Positions 44,163 through 55,074 of a stretch of 64,000 nucleotides of DNA are shown here, one piece after another. Each line of letters begins with the position of its first letter. Within the stretch, counting starts at the first letter, position 1. A program made the position numbers and the translations under genes. The notes under the pieces are model-generated. The model searched no databases. It was not told the DNA's origin and saw only the letters and a program-made list of their open reading frames with translations. Source of the DNA: Pachyseris speciosa (lineage: Eukaryota; Cnidaria; Anthozoa; Scleractinia; Pachyseridae); contig JAEMWC010000081.1 of assembly GCA_016490735.1 (NCBI GenBank), positions 427,501 to 491,500 on the forward strand, written 5' to 3'.

Positions 44163-44178
44163 TTGGGATAACTGCTGA

Positions 44179-45729
44179 TTGGCCCACATAGCAGCATCTT
44201 CACCCCCCAGTTGTCAGCATGAGAAAAGGACAAATATCTTCACAAGGAATCCAGCGGATGCGAATGCGAAAGCGGATGAGAATGCGAATGGTGATGTTGT
44301 CACCGAAACGCCAGTCTTATTTTCCAAGGAAAACAATACTTCCCAGGGGTCCAAGTCCCCAGAGGCTGAGGAACGAGAAGATTTCGTTCCTGCACCGAGT
44401 GTTTTGCAGGATTTATATGCGAGTGGGGCTCATTTTGCTAAAGTCCCCGGCAACACGTGTTCCTTTGGAAAAAATGGTGTATGTCTGAAGGAGTTCTTTG
44501 TGTACTTCATAATAGACACCGTCTGCTCTAGCCAGGACATTCTAGAAGGGCTTGACAAAGCAGGCCTGGACATTGACACAATTAATTCAATACAGCACCG
44601 CGCTTCAAACAACCTGTGGATTGTGTCCTTTGAATCTAGTGACGCTAAAAATGTTGCCCTCGGCCTTCAAGAAGTTTGGATCAATGGTTACCAAGTTTTC
44701 TTGGGGGATTGTGAAAGGAAAGTGGTACTTGTTAAAGTTTTTGAAGCTCTGACTGAATTGCCGGATACGATTTAATTGGGCGGCTCTTGGCGTACGGAAA
44801 GGGTTTTTCTTTTTGTTGCGATAGAGTTGCGACTTCTATTTTTAATGGAATTCGTACTGCTCGAATTCGCCTTCAGATGGACATCCTGTCCACTGTTTTT
44901 ATTGCAGGCGAGTTCATTTGTATCTAGGTCAACTGAAGACCTGTCGTCGTTGCGGGACTCTAATCATTTGGCTGCGAGTTGTTCCTCTGTTCATTGTTTC
45001 AATTGTGAGAAACCTGGACACCGCATGGAAGATTGAGAGGAGTCTACTCGGTGTTGTATTTGCCTTTCCAATGAGCATCCCGCCCTGGATTGTCCATTCT
45101 TGTACAGTGCAAACATTGACATTCAGCCTTCCAATTCATCATATGCTGATGTTGCGAAGACCGTAACTTACCCGCCGACCGTAATTTCCCAACCGGCCAT
45201 GTCACCCTCATACGCGAGTATGGCCTCACGTTTGCCGGAAAAAGTAGAGGCCGGGCATCTACTCAATTGAATTCCAGTGGTAAAAAGGCTCAGCAAAATT
45301 CCCCTAAGATGAATAGTGCGACGGTAGTACCCGAGAAGAGTGAGGGAGAGGAAGAGAGAGGAAAGGAAGGAAGAGGACAGGAGGAAGGAAGAAGAAAAGA
45401 GGAAGGATGATCAGAAGGAAGATCGTAAAAGAAACTCTCGAAAAAATGCTGATGCATTGTTGGACAGTGAGCGGGTTCCCGATCGTCCACGCGAATCCCG
45501 TGAGTAGGATCGTGAACACGATGGACACCGGGACCGTGAGTACGAACGTGCTTCGACGCGGGACTGCTATCGGGATCGCGATCACCATCGCGAGCGGGAT
45601 TACGATAGTTATGATGACCGTCATAGATCAAGAACCCGTGAGCGAGATCACAGCAATAACTCTGGATCTGACTCTGATGAGGTGTCTCAGTGGGTAAGAG
45701 TACGAAGGAGGAGGAGGGGTTGCCATTAG
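44179..45729 (+). pseudogene. LINE 2 ORF1 with zinc knuckles
   Basis: The frame from 44179 includes NTCSFGKNGVCLKEFF, DILEGLDKAGLDIDTINSIQ and NNLWIVSFESSDAKNVAL (RRM-like). It shifts near 44775, then reads TARIRLQMDILSTVF and three CCHC-type knuckles: CRRCGT...C, CFNCEKPGHRMED, and CCICLSNEHPALDC. An Arg/Asp-rich tail ends VRRRRRGCH at TAG 45727-45729. Frameshifts and a TGA at about 45034 disable it. Tx1-type ORF1 proteins carry this RRM plus CCHC order. Confidence 0.65.
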
Positions 45730-45744
45730 CGCCAATTCTAACAG

Positions 45745-46643
45745 TTGCCACCTTAAATGCTCGGGGTTAATTACCCCCGGTAGATGTGATCTAGCCTGAC
45801 ATGAATTGTCTCGGGCTGATTTTGATATTGTCTTATTACAGGAGACTCATGTCTCTTGCAAATTACAAGCTGATAAAATTGCGCGGAAATGGTCTGGTGA
45901 TTGTCTCTGGTCTTTTGGGAGTGGCCGGTCGGCCGGTGTTGGCTTGCTCTCCTAGATTCCAGGGCAAGATTTCTTGATATGTTTTTTATTCTGATGGCAG
46001 AGTTATTAGTGCATTGGTGCTTTTGGGGTCACACAAATTTAACATTTACGCTCCAAATACCGTTTCTGAGCACAGGGCCTTCTTTGGACAATTACATTCC
46101 TATTTTCTTTCTCCTGTTCGTTTGATCGCTGGCGATTTTAATTGTATTGATAATGTTCTTGATCGCTTACATTGCTCTGAAAATCGCCTGCCTGATAAAT
46201 GTGTTCTTCGTAATTTCATGTCTGATTGCTTACTTGTTGATATTTGGTGTAAACAAAATCCGCGTGGGATTTCTTTTACTCGGGCTAACAGTTCTCAGGC
46301 ATCGCGCCTTGATCGTTTTTTGGTTTCTCAAAGTTAAGTGAAATACGTTTGCGTAAACAAAGTTTTACCGTGTCCTTTTTCGGACCATGATTTTGCTGTT
46401 TTAAATCTGTCTGTTGATAATCGCCCTGGTCCTCGAAACAGTATTTGGAAATTTAACACTGCCCTTTTGTTTGATGTAGACTTTAAGCGTGAATTGTCAG
46501 CGCTCATTAATAGTCACAAGGGTGGTATTGCTGATTTCTGTTCTCTGGGGAAATGGTGGGATAGTTTAAAACTTGTTATCCACAACGCATGCATTGGCTT
46601 TTCTTATCGTAAGTGTAAAATTGCCAATCTCGAACGTAATTAG
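45745..46643 (+). pseudogene. LINE 2 ORF2, endonuclease half
   Basis: Opens TVATLNARG (Asn motif), then LLQETHVSC, KFNIYAPNTVSEHRAFFGQL, LIAGDFNCIDNVLDR, SQASRLDRFLVSQS and CPFSDHDFAVLNL across several frames, ending GPRNSIWKFNTAL and KIANLERN at 46640. Element X begins there. Confidence 0.65.
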
Positions 46644-46780
46644 TAGCGGAGCTCCGGCGGCCCGAAGGGCCGCCAAGCGGAGCACCATACCTACAGAAAC
46701 CCGTCAACTGTTTTTCTCATGGTAAAAATGGCTAGCGGTATTGCTCGTGGGCGCATACGCACGACGACGACGACGGAGTC

Positions 46781-46811
<31 letters not shown>

Positions 46812-46825
46812 CATAATAATCCAAC

Positions 46826-47104
46826 ATGGCAGCTATACTCCACCTGGCCCAGCTGACCAGCTACTTTACAGCGTACGTCTTTGATACTGGACATCTATCT
46901 TATAGCCAAATTGACACCTGTGAAAACAAGGTATCTGCTGACCATTGTCACGTGACCATATTGCGGGCTCAAGTTAAGACCTCATCGAGGTCAGCTGTTT
47001 TTTTGAAGTTGACCGCTGACCAGGTACTTGCTTTCGATTGGATCGCAGGCTCAAGCCAGGTGTGGGACACCCATAAGTTTTCGCGCGCTTTCTGCGGCTC
47101 GTAA
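46826..47104 (+). CDS. Unrecognised 92-codon ORF in element X
   Basis: ATG in context CCAACATGGCAGC, reading MAAILHLAQLTSYFTAYVFD to FSRAFCGS. No motif known. It may be the 5' exon of element X's own gene. Confidence 0.25.
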   Translation: MAAILHLAQLTSYFTAYVFDTGHLSYSQIDTCENKVSADHCHVTILRAQVKTSSRSAVFLKLTADQVLAFDWIAGSSQVWDTHKFSRAFCGS

Positions 47105-47200
47105 TTTCACATTCAGTTGGTTTCTTTATTTTGAGCAAAACAACTTCATCTTCTTCGATCGAAGTTTGTCTTTCACGTAAAAGGCATAAAAATCAAGAAC

Positions 47201-47542
47201 TTGTCAAAAGATACTCCGGAAGGTAAATTTTCAAGTGATGAAAGGAAGGACTTTTCTCAGGAAAAGCTTCAAACTTGGATCAACTGTGCGGTTGAAAACA
47301 GTATAATTCAACGCTTCAAGGGTTTTACTTCTCCGCGGCATCTTGCATCTCACCAAGAAAAGTCACTTAACAGTTCACCGGTATTAATGGCAGGAATGAG
47401 TAGCTCAAACTCTGTGGAAGAAGCTCCTTCTTTGGACAAACCGTTTGCTATTTTTGCTGATGCTTGTTTTTACTTTACTGAAGCTTACGTATTTTCAAGT
47501 GGTAGAAACCTCTACAACACGGCGCAGGACAGTGAGGTAAAT
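47201..47542 (+). CDS. Unrecognised exon candidate in element X
   Basis: Reads SKDTPEGKFSSDERKDFSQE, LQTWINCAVENSIIQRFKGF and ADACFYFTEAYVFSSGRNL, then reaches AGTGAG|GTAAAT, a donor-like end at about 47536. Protein-like composition suggests real coding sequence of an unknown element protein. Confidence 0.3.
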
Positions 47543-47545
47543 TAA

Positions 47546-49740
47546 ATAAATAGAAGCTTAACATTTGGTTTAATCGTTGTTACTTTTGTTCAGGAATGAA
47601 ACTTGTCTTTTTCTCTCGAATGGATATAAATAAGAATCATCTGTACTCGTTTTGGACGCAAAGAAGTAGTTGAATTGTTTGTTTGTTTTGTTACGTTGAT
47701 TTCTTTGCAAGCGAACGCATGTTTTTACTCGGCTTGGCTGACTGTTTTTCCACCTTGGTACTTCAACACCGTTAAGAAACTTTTGCCCTTATCTTAATAA
47801 CACGTAATCACAATGAGTCCTCGTAAAATTAAGCATTAAAGGCGGAAACTCAAGCTCGAGAAAAAAAAAAGCCAATCAAATGCATGTGCACCTCTCAAAA
47901 TCTGACATAAAGTTGTCAAAATGCTGTCAAAAATGTCAAAGACCAGCGCGCTTCACTAGTCATTTGAAAAACGTTTTAGAGGTCTTCGTCGAAAGCGGCC
48001 TGTAAACAACAGTATTAAGTTTTGCCGTCTATAAACATGTCTTAATTTGTTTGAACCGGTAAGAATCAGCGTTTGGATGTTAAAACCACCGAAATGGGTT
48101 GACTGGCTGGGCTGGCTTTGATAAATTTTATAGTGAACGGGTCTGCGAGAGAAATGCTGGTGTGGTTTGGCAAGCGCTTTCTTCGTTAACTTGATGACGC
48201 TTTGCCACTGAGAATCATTAATTGAAGAAGGTTCTTGGGAAGACATGGGAAGTACCAGTAAAACTATCAAAGCTCTTATCGTTTTGTGTCAGCCAAGGAA
48301 AGATTTTGTGGGAAATGGCGCTATTATTCAGCTCTCTCGCGTTCCGAGTGATTGCTGCCTCAGTGATTCCTGTTGACTGCTCTAAACGATCAGGTGTGGA
48401 CCTCTTTTTTGTCTTTTCTACGGACATTTATGTCAAAATTGCTAATCAATTTTTGTTACTTGTCTAATTTCTCCACCTTCTCCAAGAATCTTCGAAGAAA
48501 TATTATTCGTATTGTGCTTTGTTTTCTTGTAATACTTATGTTTGTTGGAATGTCGGTAGTTTTGCAAACGAGTTGTTTCGCAAACGGTCAGTTCGCAAAC
48601 GTCTCACAGAAAAATAACGGAGATTTATGGGGATTTACTTTCCCCAATTATTCTCCAGTCATGCACTTTTTTTTTGTATCAACTTAGATATATTCGCATG
48701 AAAAGGAATTATTAAACGTAAAACTTAAAATTAAACTTAAAGTAAGCGCTTTCTCATCAATGTTACACATTCTTTGGACTTCCTTCTCCTGTATGCAGTC
48801 TTTCAATTAATTTTATTCATAGCTGGTCACACCAATCTTGTGATATGTTTGGATGACATTTGGCACTAATGTTTAATGAGATTTTTGATGTTTGATGAAG
48901 TATGTTGTGCAATTTCAAATGTGCATGGAGAAATGTGAAACTAGTCCTTACCTTTCTTGCAAAATAGAAAATCAAGTTAAGATGGCTAACACAGATTTCC
49001 AGCACTTTTGCTTTGGTGAATCATTACCTTACAACCCCATACTACATTGTTAATTACCTTGATAGTGATATCAACCAAATGCCCAATATTTTATTATCAA
49101 GTTGCTTAGTCTTGCACTTGGCTGGCCAGAAGAGCAGCTGGATTTCTTTTTGAAAACACTGAAGGTGCATTGATTGATGAGCTTAATGTCAGCAAGAAGT
49201 TTTTTGCAATAGTAAGGTCAAGAAGTAACTGATCACAAGAAATATCTTGGTCTTAATGCATATAATCTAAATATTTTTATTGATTTCCATGTATCTTTCT
49301 TTCATAATTTTTTTGAAGCATACATATATCCAGAGGATACACAATTTCTGATTTCCAACTGTCTCATGGGAGGCTTTGGATAACTGAAATTGCATTCTTT
49401 ATGAAGTGATGATCTGAATCACTATATATCTGATGTCGGATACTGATTCAAAATAGCATTCACCAGGCTTCTCCACCAATTTCTAGTGGCTCTAAACCAT
49501 AACTAAGTAGCCTACAGTTGAACGGGGAAACAGACCTGTCCTTAGGTATTGCTCTAAGTTGTTAAGAAATGTTTTGTTTTAAAAATTTATAGATGCAAAC
49601 TAGCGTTGCAGGTTCTTTTTTACACAAAGTATTAAAGATTGTTTTTAAAAAAACCTACCTCAATATTTTTATTTTGCTTTTCAACATCTCCAAACTCAAT
49701 TTGCAAAGGAATTTTTATTTCCTTACTCAATAGAACGCTT
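47546..49740. other. Interior of element X without recognised gene
   Basis: A minus-strand frame at 48218-48427 (MSVEKTKKRSTPDRLEQSTG) has protein-like composition but no identifiable domain. The rest is AT-rich and non-coding. Confidence 0.35.
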
Positions 49741-50128
49741 GTTCTTAGGGGGGGGGGGGGGGGATGGGGGTCCAAATCCGTAAAAGGGGGTTCATATCTG
49801 CTAGCAGTTCTGGACTAGGGGGTCCAAATCTGATCCACAAGCAGATCTTGACTGGAGGGTCCAAATCCACTGTGCCAGTTGCTCAGATCACCTTTCCATA
49901 CAATTTTTTGCAGCATTGGGTCTGTAGCTTGAGTGAGGTCAGATGGGTGATATGACAAGCAGACTATATGTAAATGCCAGTAGAAAAAGAATGCTTTTGG
50001 AGCTCCGCTTTTAGGCTTGGCTAAATATATATATTAGTAGTAGTCTTTATTTCACTGATAAAATACATATCAAGTGTTACATGGATTATATATAACTATT
50101 AAATACTTAAAAATGCGCCAAATATGCA

Positions 50129-51799
50129 TTAATTACCAATAGTTAAATTGTAATTAAAACTAAGTCTGTTAATAAAAGAATTCTTGAAACGCTCAGTATT
50201 ACAAATTGGAAATGTAGGCTTGACTTGTCTAAGCTTAAGGGTAGCAGGGTTAATCCTAGGAAGGGAGTGATGTAAAGGATGACGTTCCCACTTGCTTAAT
50301 TTCTTAAAAATACCTTTATCGGACTTTTCTAAGCAATTAATAATGGAAACAGGAGTGGACGTGTATCTTCGTTTATGACAACGATCAAGGAAACATTGTA
50401 TGGTATTAAGTTCTGGTGGAGATGAACCATATACAGATATTCCATACATAAGCTTAGGCAAAACTAGAGTGCTGAATAATTTATCCAACTCCGCCTGACA
50501 ATACCCTTCCTTCCTTAGAGTTCTTAGAATATATAGACATTTATTAGCTGCGGCCAGCTAATTCTTGACATGAACAGAGAACCTACAATTTTCCTGAAAT
50601 GTAACCCCTAAAATACATAGTTCTGGATGTTGCTGGATATTCTTTACTGTCTCTAGTACATTATTGTAGCCTTTCATTCGGAAAACCATTTCTTTACATT
50701 TAGAGAAATTACATTTCATGCAATTATTGATTGACCATTCTGTAAAGTTGTTCACTACATGAATTGCAGTATTACTTTCACCATCCTTCCAAACAGGAAT
50801 AATTAGAGTGGAATCATCTGCATACTTGAACAACGAAGAGTTAGACTCTGGATCTGTTTGCAGATCATTTATGAATATATTAAATAAATAGGGGCCACTA
50901 ACACTTCCTTGCGTGGTGCCTTTGTTCACGCTGATCCAATCACAAGCAACGCTATTGCAGACAACCCGTTGTCTCCTATCAGTGAGAAAACTTAAGTACC
51001 AATTAAAAATATATGGATTAAGCGGCAGGAGTTTAAGTTTGGAAAATAACAGATCTTTTTTAACAGTGTCAAAGGCCTTGCTGAAGTCCATCGCAAACAC
51101 CCTTACTGCATTGCATCCCTTTTGATCCAAAGACTTAAGAATTTCATGTTGCATTGTTAACAGAGCGCCAGTACAGCTGCCACCTTCTCTATAAGCAAAC
51201 TGTGTGGGACTCAAGCTACTCTAGACAATGTTCTTAACGTAGGACTTATAAACAACCTTTTCGAATGCTCTAGCAATAACCGGGGTTATGTTTATTCCTC
51301 TAAAGTCCCCATTTTCCTTGGGAGTTTCAACCTTGGGAAGAGATAAGAGAAGGGATAAGAGAGTACTCCTCGCGTAAGAGATATGCTTCGCGGAACCGAA
51401 GCATGAACCCTGTTGTCTGCCGTTATTAACAGCACATTTTGGCAAATGTTTCTCACTCTTCCTGTCATCTTCCGGCCCAGGATTAGTAGAGATATCCTTG
51501 AAAATTGTAATGTTTAGCACAGGTTCCAAGTCTGGAGCACTGAGTAGGATATAACCATGTTTATATAGGACAAAAATTCCACGATGCAACCGTGCTACCT
51601 GTTGCCTCGTGTGCTTGATCCAACATGCCGTTTTCAATTGCAAACTTTCCGTAAATCCAAGCCTTCTTGCGAATTCGCCTTTCCTTGGCGATCCAAGAGC
51701 GTCAGCAGAATGATAATCACCAGAAGCAGGCTTAAAATAACTAATAAAAATTGAAATAATTATAAAAATGTACGGAGCTAATTTAAGTTTGGCTGCCAT
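50129..51799 (-). pseudogene. LINE C protein: leader, 2A-like, RT (endonuclease lost)
   Basis: ATG 51799 gives [20 protein letters not shown], a signal-type leader, then [10 protein letters not shown]. From [15 protein letters not shown] the frame passes straight into the RT block [20 protein letters not shown], so the endonuclease and most of the N-terminal half are missing without loss of frame. RT motifs are [41 protein letters not shown] and [11 protein letters not shown] (active site). The whole 557-codon frame is broken only by two TAG codons (about 51226 and 50558). The C-terminus runs LVLPKLMYGISVYGSS to 50129. Confidence 0.75.
51473..51484 (-). other. 2A-like NPGP motif in LINE C
   Basis: Encodes NPGP within [10 protein letters not shown], about 100 residues after a signal-type leader. 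The canonical Glu is Ser here. Confidence 0.5.
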
Positions 51800-52142
51800 G
51801 TTCCGGCGCCGGCGCAGTGTTCAACTTCGTTTCTCTTCGTTTCTCGTTTGACTAAAGCCGGTTACAGACGAGCAAGTTTTCCTTGACAAGTTTTGACTTG
51901 ACAAACTTTATTTGCTGGTGTGTAAAGGCAAAATTGTCAAGTTTTTCCTTGACAAGTGCACTTGTTAAAAACTAGCATGCCAGTTTTTGAACAAGTGCAC
52001 TTGTCAAGGAAAAACTTGACACATTGCAGAACTTGTTCGTCTGTACGTGTCGACAAGGAAAACTTGTCAAGAAAATTGAGAAATTGCGGGCGCACAGAGG
52101 TTTTGTTCTTGTGATGGGTAGGTACGTGGTGTATGGGGAATT

Positions 52143-53128
52143 ATGGCAGATGACAACATGGCAGGGAAAAGCACTTTTTGTTGGACCGATTCCGCTACAT
52201 CACTTCTCCTCGAAAGCCTACGATCACGAGAAAGCTTGTGGAATAGCAAAGTAGATTCCTATAGGGACCGTAACAAGAAAAAGACTGAACAGGAAGAGAT
52301 TATTCAGCTGTTAAGAGATGAAGTTCCTGATATAGATCTTCCCACGCTGAAAAGTAAGCTTGAAGACTGCGTATCTTTATGAGTAAGCTTGCAATCATTA
52401 TAAATGTACTTTATTGAAAGAGAATAGATATTTCACATTCAAAGAGAAAAATTCTGTGACGTTCGTGTATCGCTATTGCCTTTAATTTGAAATAATCAGC
52501 AATGATGTGTTTTTTACATTATCTAATTTTAATTTTTGCTATAAGGTAAAATCCAGAGTCTGCGAACTACCTATAGAGAAGAAGTAAGAAAAGTAAAGAA
52601 GTCCGAGGGCACTGGAAGTGGTGGAAGTGGTATATATGTCCCTAAATGGAAGCATTTTGAAGAATGTTCTTTCCTAGAAGATGTCATTGTGTCAAATCAT
52701 CCAACCTTTTCCAATGTCACATCATGTGAATCTCCTAGTACACCGAGTAGCAGTTCTACTGGTGATCTTGATGAAACAGAAAGTGAGACGAGCCCACACG
52801 CTGCAACAATCAGTCAGCAACCAAGGAAAAAGAAAAAAATGCACAGTAGATGGAAACCACAGCATCAGATTTAAGCGAGCTCGCCAAAGGTGCAGCCAGC
52901 TCTTCCAAGGAAGATGATGAATGGGAAATATTTGGAAGAGATGTTGCCAATTCTATACGTGCAATAAAGAACGAGGACTTACAACGTCGCGCAAAATTTG
53001 CTATTCAAGCAGCTACATTTCAAACAACAGAACATTCAATGCAACACCAAGTCTCCCAGCCTGCAGCAGCCTCAAATTTATACTGCTATACATATGAAGG
53101 CCAAGACACTAATTACCATACTTTTTAG
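52143..53128 (+). pseudogene. Harbinger accessory MADF-domain protein
   Basis: Exon 1 52143-52353 starts MADDNMAGKSTFCWTDSATS and reads LLLESLRSRESLWNSKV, a MADF domain. It splices (donor GTAAGC, acceptor ATAAG at 52545) in phase into exon 2: KIQSLRTTYREEVRKVKKSE and YVPKWKHFEECSFL complete the domain. A frameshift near 52840 separates the C-terminal FGRDVANSIRAIKNEDLQRR, a BESS-like dimerisation motif, ending 53128. Such proteins carry Harbinger transposase to DNA and nucleus. Confidence 0.8.
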
Positions 53129-53451
53129 TCTGCTGCTTGTTTCATCCACTGTTTTTGTTTCAGCACTGTGCTACATTTGAAGATTACAATGTAACTCAAC
53201 TGGCAGTCTGTATGATTAACAAACCATTGTTAATTATTGTACTTACAAAGTCTTTTGATATTCCATAAAGTTGTATTCTTATATAAAACTGTTTGTTTAC
53301 TTTGCCTTTGGCTCTTAATACAATTAAACAGAAGTGAAACAATATTTAATTATTGAGTGTTACAGAAGTATGACAAACAAAAATCATACCACTCTTTTAC
53401 ATGTAAATTTTGAATTCAAAACAAAAGGCAAATTGCACTGAGAGAAAAATG

Positions 53452-54839
53452 TCACTCAGTCCTAGCCCACTGAAAGTCTACAGCTCCTTCAGAAAAGAAG
53501 TATTCTTTTAGGAGTTCTCGTACTTCTCTGGCTTGTTGGCTTGATGGCCTCCCACCTGGAGCTGGTCTCGAGTCTGTAACAGCAGTAGTATTATCTATCA
53601 GGTCTCGCCACCCACCTGGTGTAACAGTGCCCATTTCATTCTCACTATCCAGGAATCCTGGGGACAATAGATTCTGCCTTGTTTTGTCATGAGGAAATTG
53701 TGTAGAACAAGGCATGCTCGGACAACTTGCATTGCATTTGTAATATTTAATTCCATTGTACGTAGTAATACTCTGAACCTAGCACAAAGTATGCCAAATG
53801 CATTTTCTACTATTCTTCTTGCCCTAGAAAGGCGATAGTTGAAAACTTTTTCATCACCCATGGCAGTTCTACGTGGGTATGGTTTCATGAGATTTTCATC
53901 CAGTGCAAATGCTTCATCACCTAATATAAAATAGGGAATATCAGAAACTCTACTCTGCCCTACCTTTTCTGGTGGAGGGAAATATTCAGATTTACATATT
54001 GCCCCCAGACTGCCATGTTTAAAAATTCCACCATCGGACTGACTGCCCGCTGCACCCAAATAAAAAGCAATAAACTTTGCATTTGCATCTGCAATTGCTA
54101 ACAGGACAAAAGTAAATTGTTTTTTGTAATTAAAGTACTCAGAGCCAGTGTTGGGTGGGGCTTAAACGTTCATGTGTTTTCCATCAATAGCTCCCACTGC
54201 ATGGGGGAACTGCCATTTGGACTCGAATTCATCAGCCAACTGTAACCATTGTGATTTTGAGGATGGCATACCCATGTACTCTTCTTTCAGTACATCATAC
54301 AAAGCATGACACACCTCTGGAACAAACTCAGCAATTGCAGCCACAGACATACGAAAGGCATATCTCAGTTGTGTATATGATTGTCCAGAGGCCAGAAAAT
54401 GAAGGGTGACATACAGTTTCTCGTGTGCAGATATGCAATCACGCATAGTGGTGTTTTGCATTGTAATGTAGGGTTTAACCTTTTCCAGAACTTCATCAAA
54501 CAAAGTGGCATCCATACTGCAACGTAAATCGAGAAATGTTTCATTAGCACCAACTAAACAACCCATACATCATTGCATACGTCTGTTATCAAGTATGATC
54601 AGAATATAGTATTGTACTGACCGGAAAAAGTTGTGAAAACTTCCATCATCCTCTTCTCTTAGTTCTTGCACCAAATTGCTTGCGAAACCTTGAGACTGAT
54701 GCCGTCTTTGCGTTGCCCAAGGGCGAACCCACCACCTCTGATTCACATGTCTCTTCGAGTGCTCATATTGCATAAGTAAAACAAAACCAAGACCGCAAGC
54801 CAGCAACTTTTTTTCTCTCGTCAAATAAGCTTGTGCCAT
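53452..54839 (-). pseudogene. Harbinger transposase (HARBI1-like, DDE_Tnp_4)
   Basis: Exon 1 runs from ATG 54839 to 54622 (MAQAYLTREKKLLACGLGF, donor GTCAGT). Exon 2 from 54516 joins in phase and reads FFR then MDATLFDEVLEKVKPYI. Catalytic residues lie in GAIDGKHMNV (D), FILGDEAFAL (D) and RRIVENAFGIL (E). Two lesions: TAA right after KHMNV at about 54161, and a frameshift near 53675 before the C-terminus FLDSENEMGTVTPGGWRDL, which ends at 53452. One stop and one shift only, so recently dead. Confidence 0.88.
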
Positions 54840-55074
54840 GATCAAAAAACGAAAATGGCGCCCAGTGTTTTGTTTTTTTTGTCATCCGCTGTGTATTTGT
54901 ATTGCTGGCTATGGTAAAAACTTGTCAAAGAAAACTTGTAATTTGTTCACACCAGCAAATAAAACTTGTCAAGGCAAAACTTGTCGAAGAAAACTTGTCG
55001 TTCATACACATGAGCAAATGAAAATTGTCAACGAGACTTGTCAAAGAAAACTTACTCGTCTGTAACCGGCTTAA

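Larger units (their letters stand above)
46644..50010. mobile_element. Element X, 3.37 kb, unknown family
   Basis: Bounded by TAGCGGAGCTCC on the left and GGAGCTCCGCTT on the right (about 11-bp inverted repeat) and by TTAG on both flanks. The left end also has a GC-rich hairpin GGCGGCCCGAAGGGCCGCC. Inside are short open frames but no recognisable transposase, a poly(G)16 at 49748 and repeated GGTCCAAATC words at about 49769-49865. It interrupts LINE 2 ORF2. Confidence 0.55.
50035..51840 (-). mobile_element. LINE C, CR1/L2-like deletion derivative
   Basis: Minus-strand LINE ending in an ACT/TA-rich tail near 50035. Leader, NPGP and RT are present but the endonuclease is deleted. Flanks TTGGCTAAAT (50017-50026) and TTGACTAAAT (51849-51855 continued across the Harbinger at 55075) look like its target duplication. 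It sits in LINE 2, three bases from the later Harbinger insertion. Confidence 0.7.
51856..55071. mobile_element. Harbinger (PIF-type) DNA transposon, 3216 bp
   Basis: Ends are inverted repeats beginning AGCCGGTTACAGACGAG, with a TAA duplication on both sides (51853-51855, 55072-55074), the 3-bp TWA type of Harbinger. Both subterminal regions are packed with direct and inverted ACTTGTCAAGGAAAA-like words. It carries the standard pair of genes: a MADF protein (plus) and a DDE transposase (minus), converging. Confidence 0.9.
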
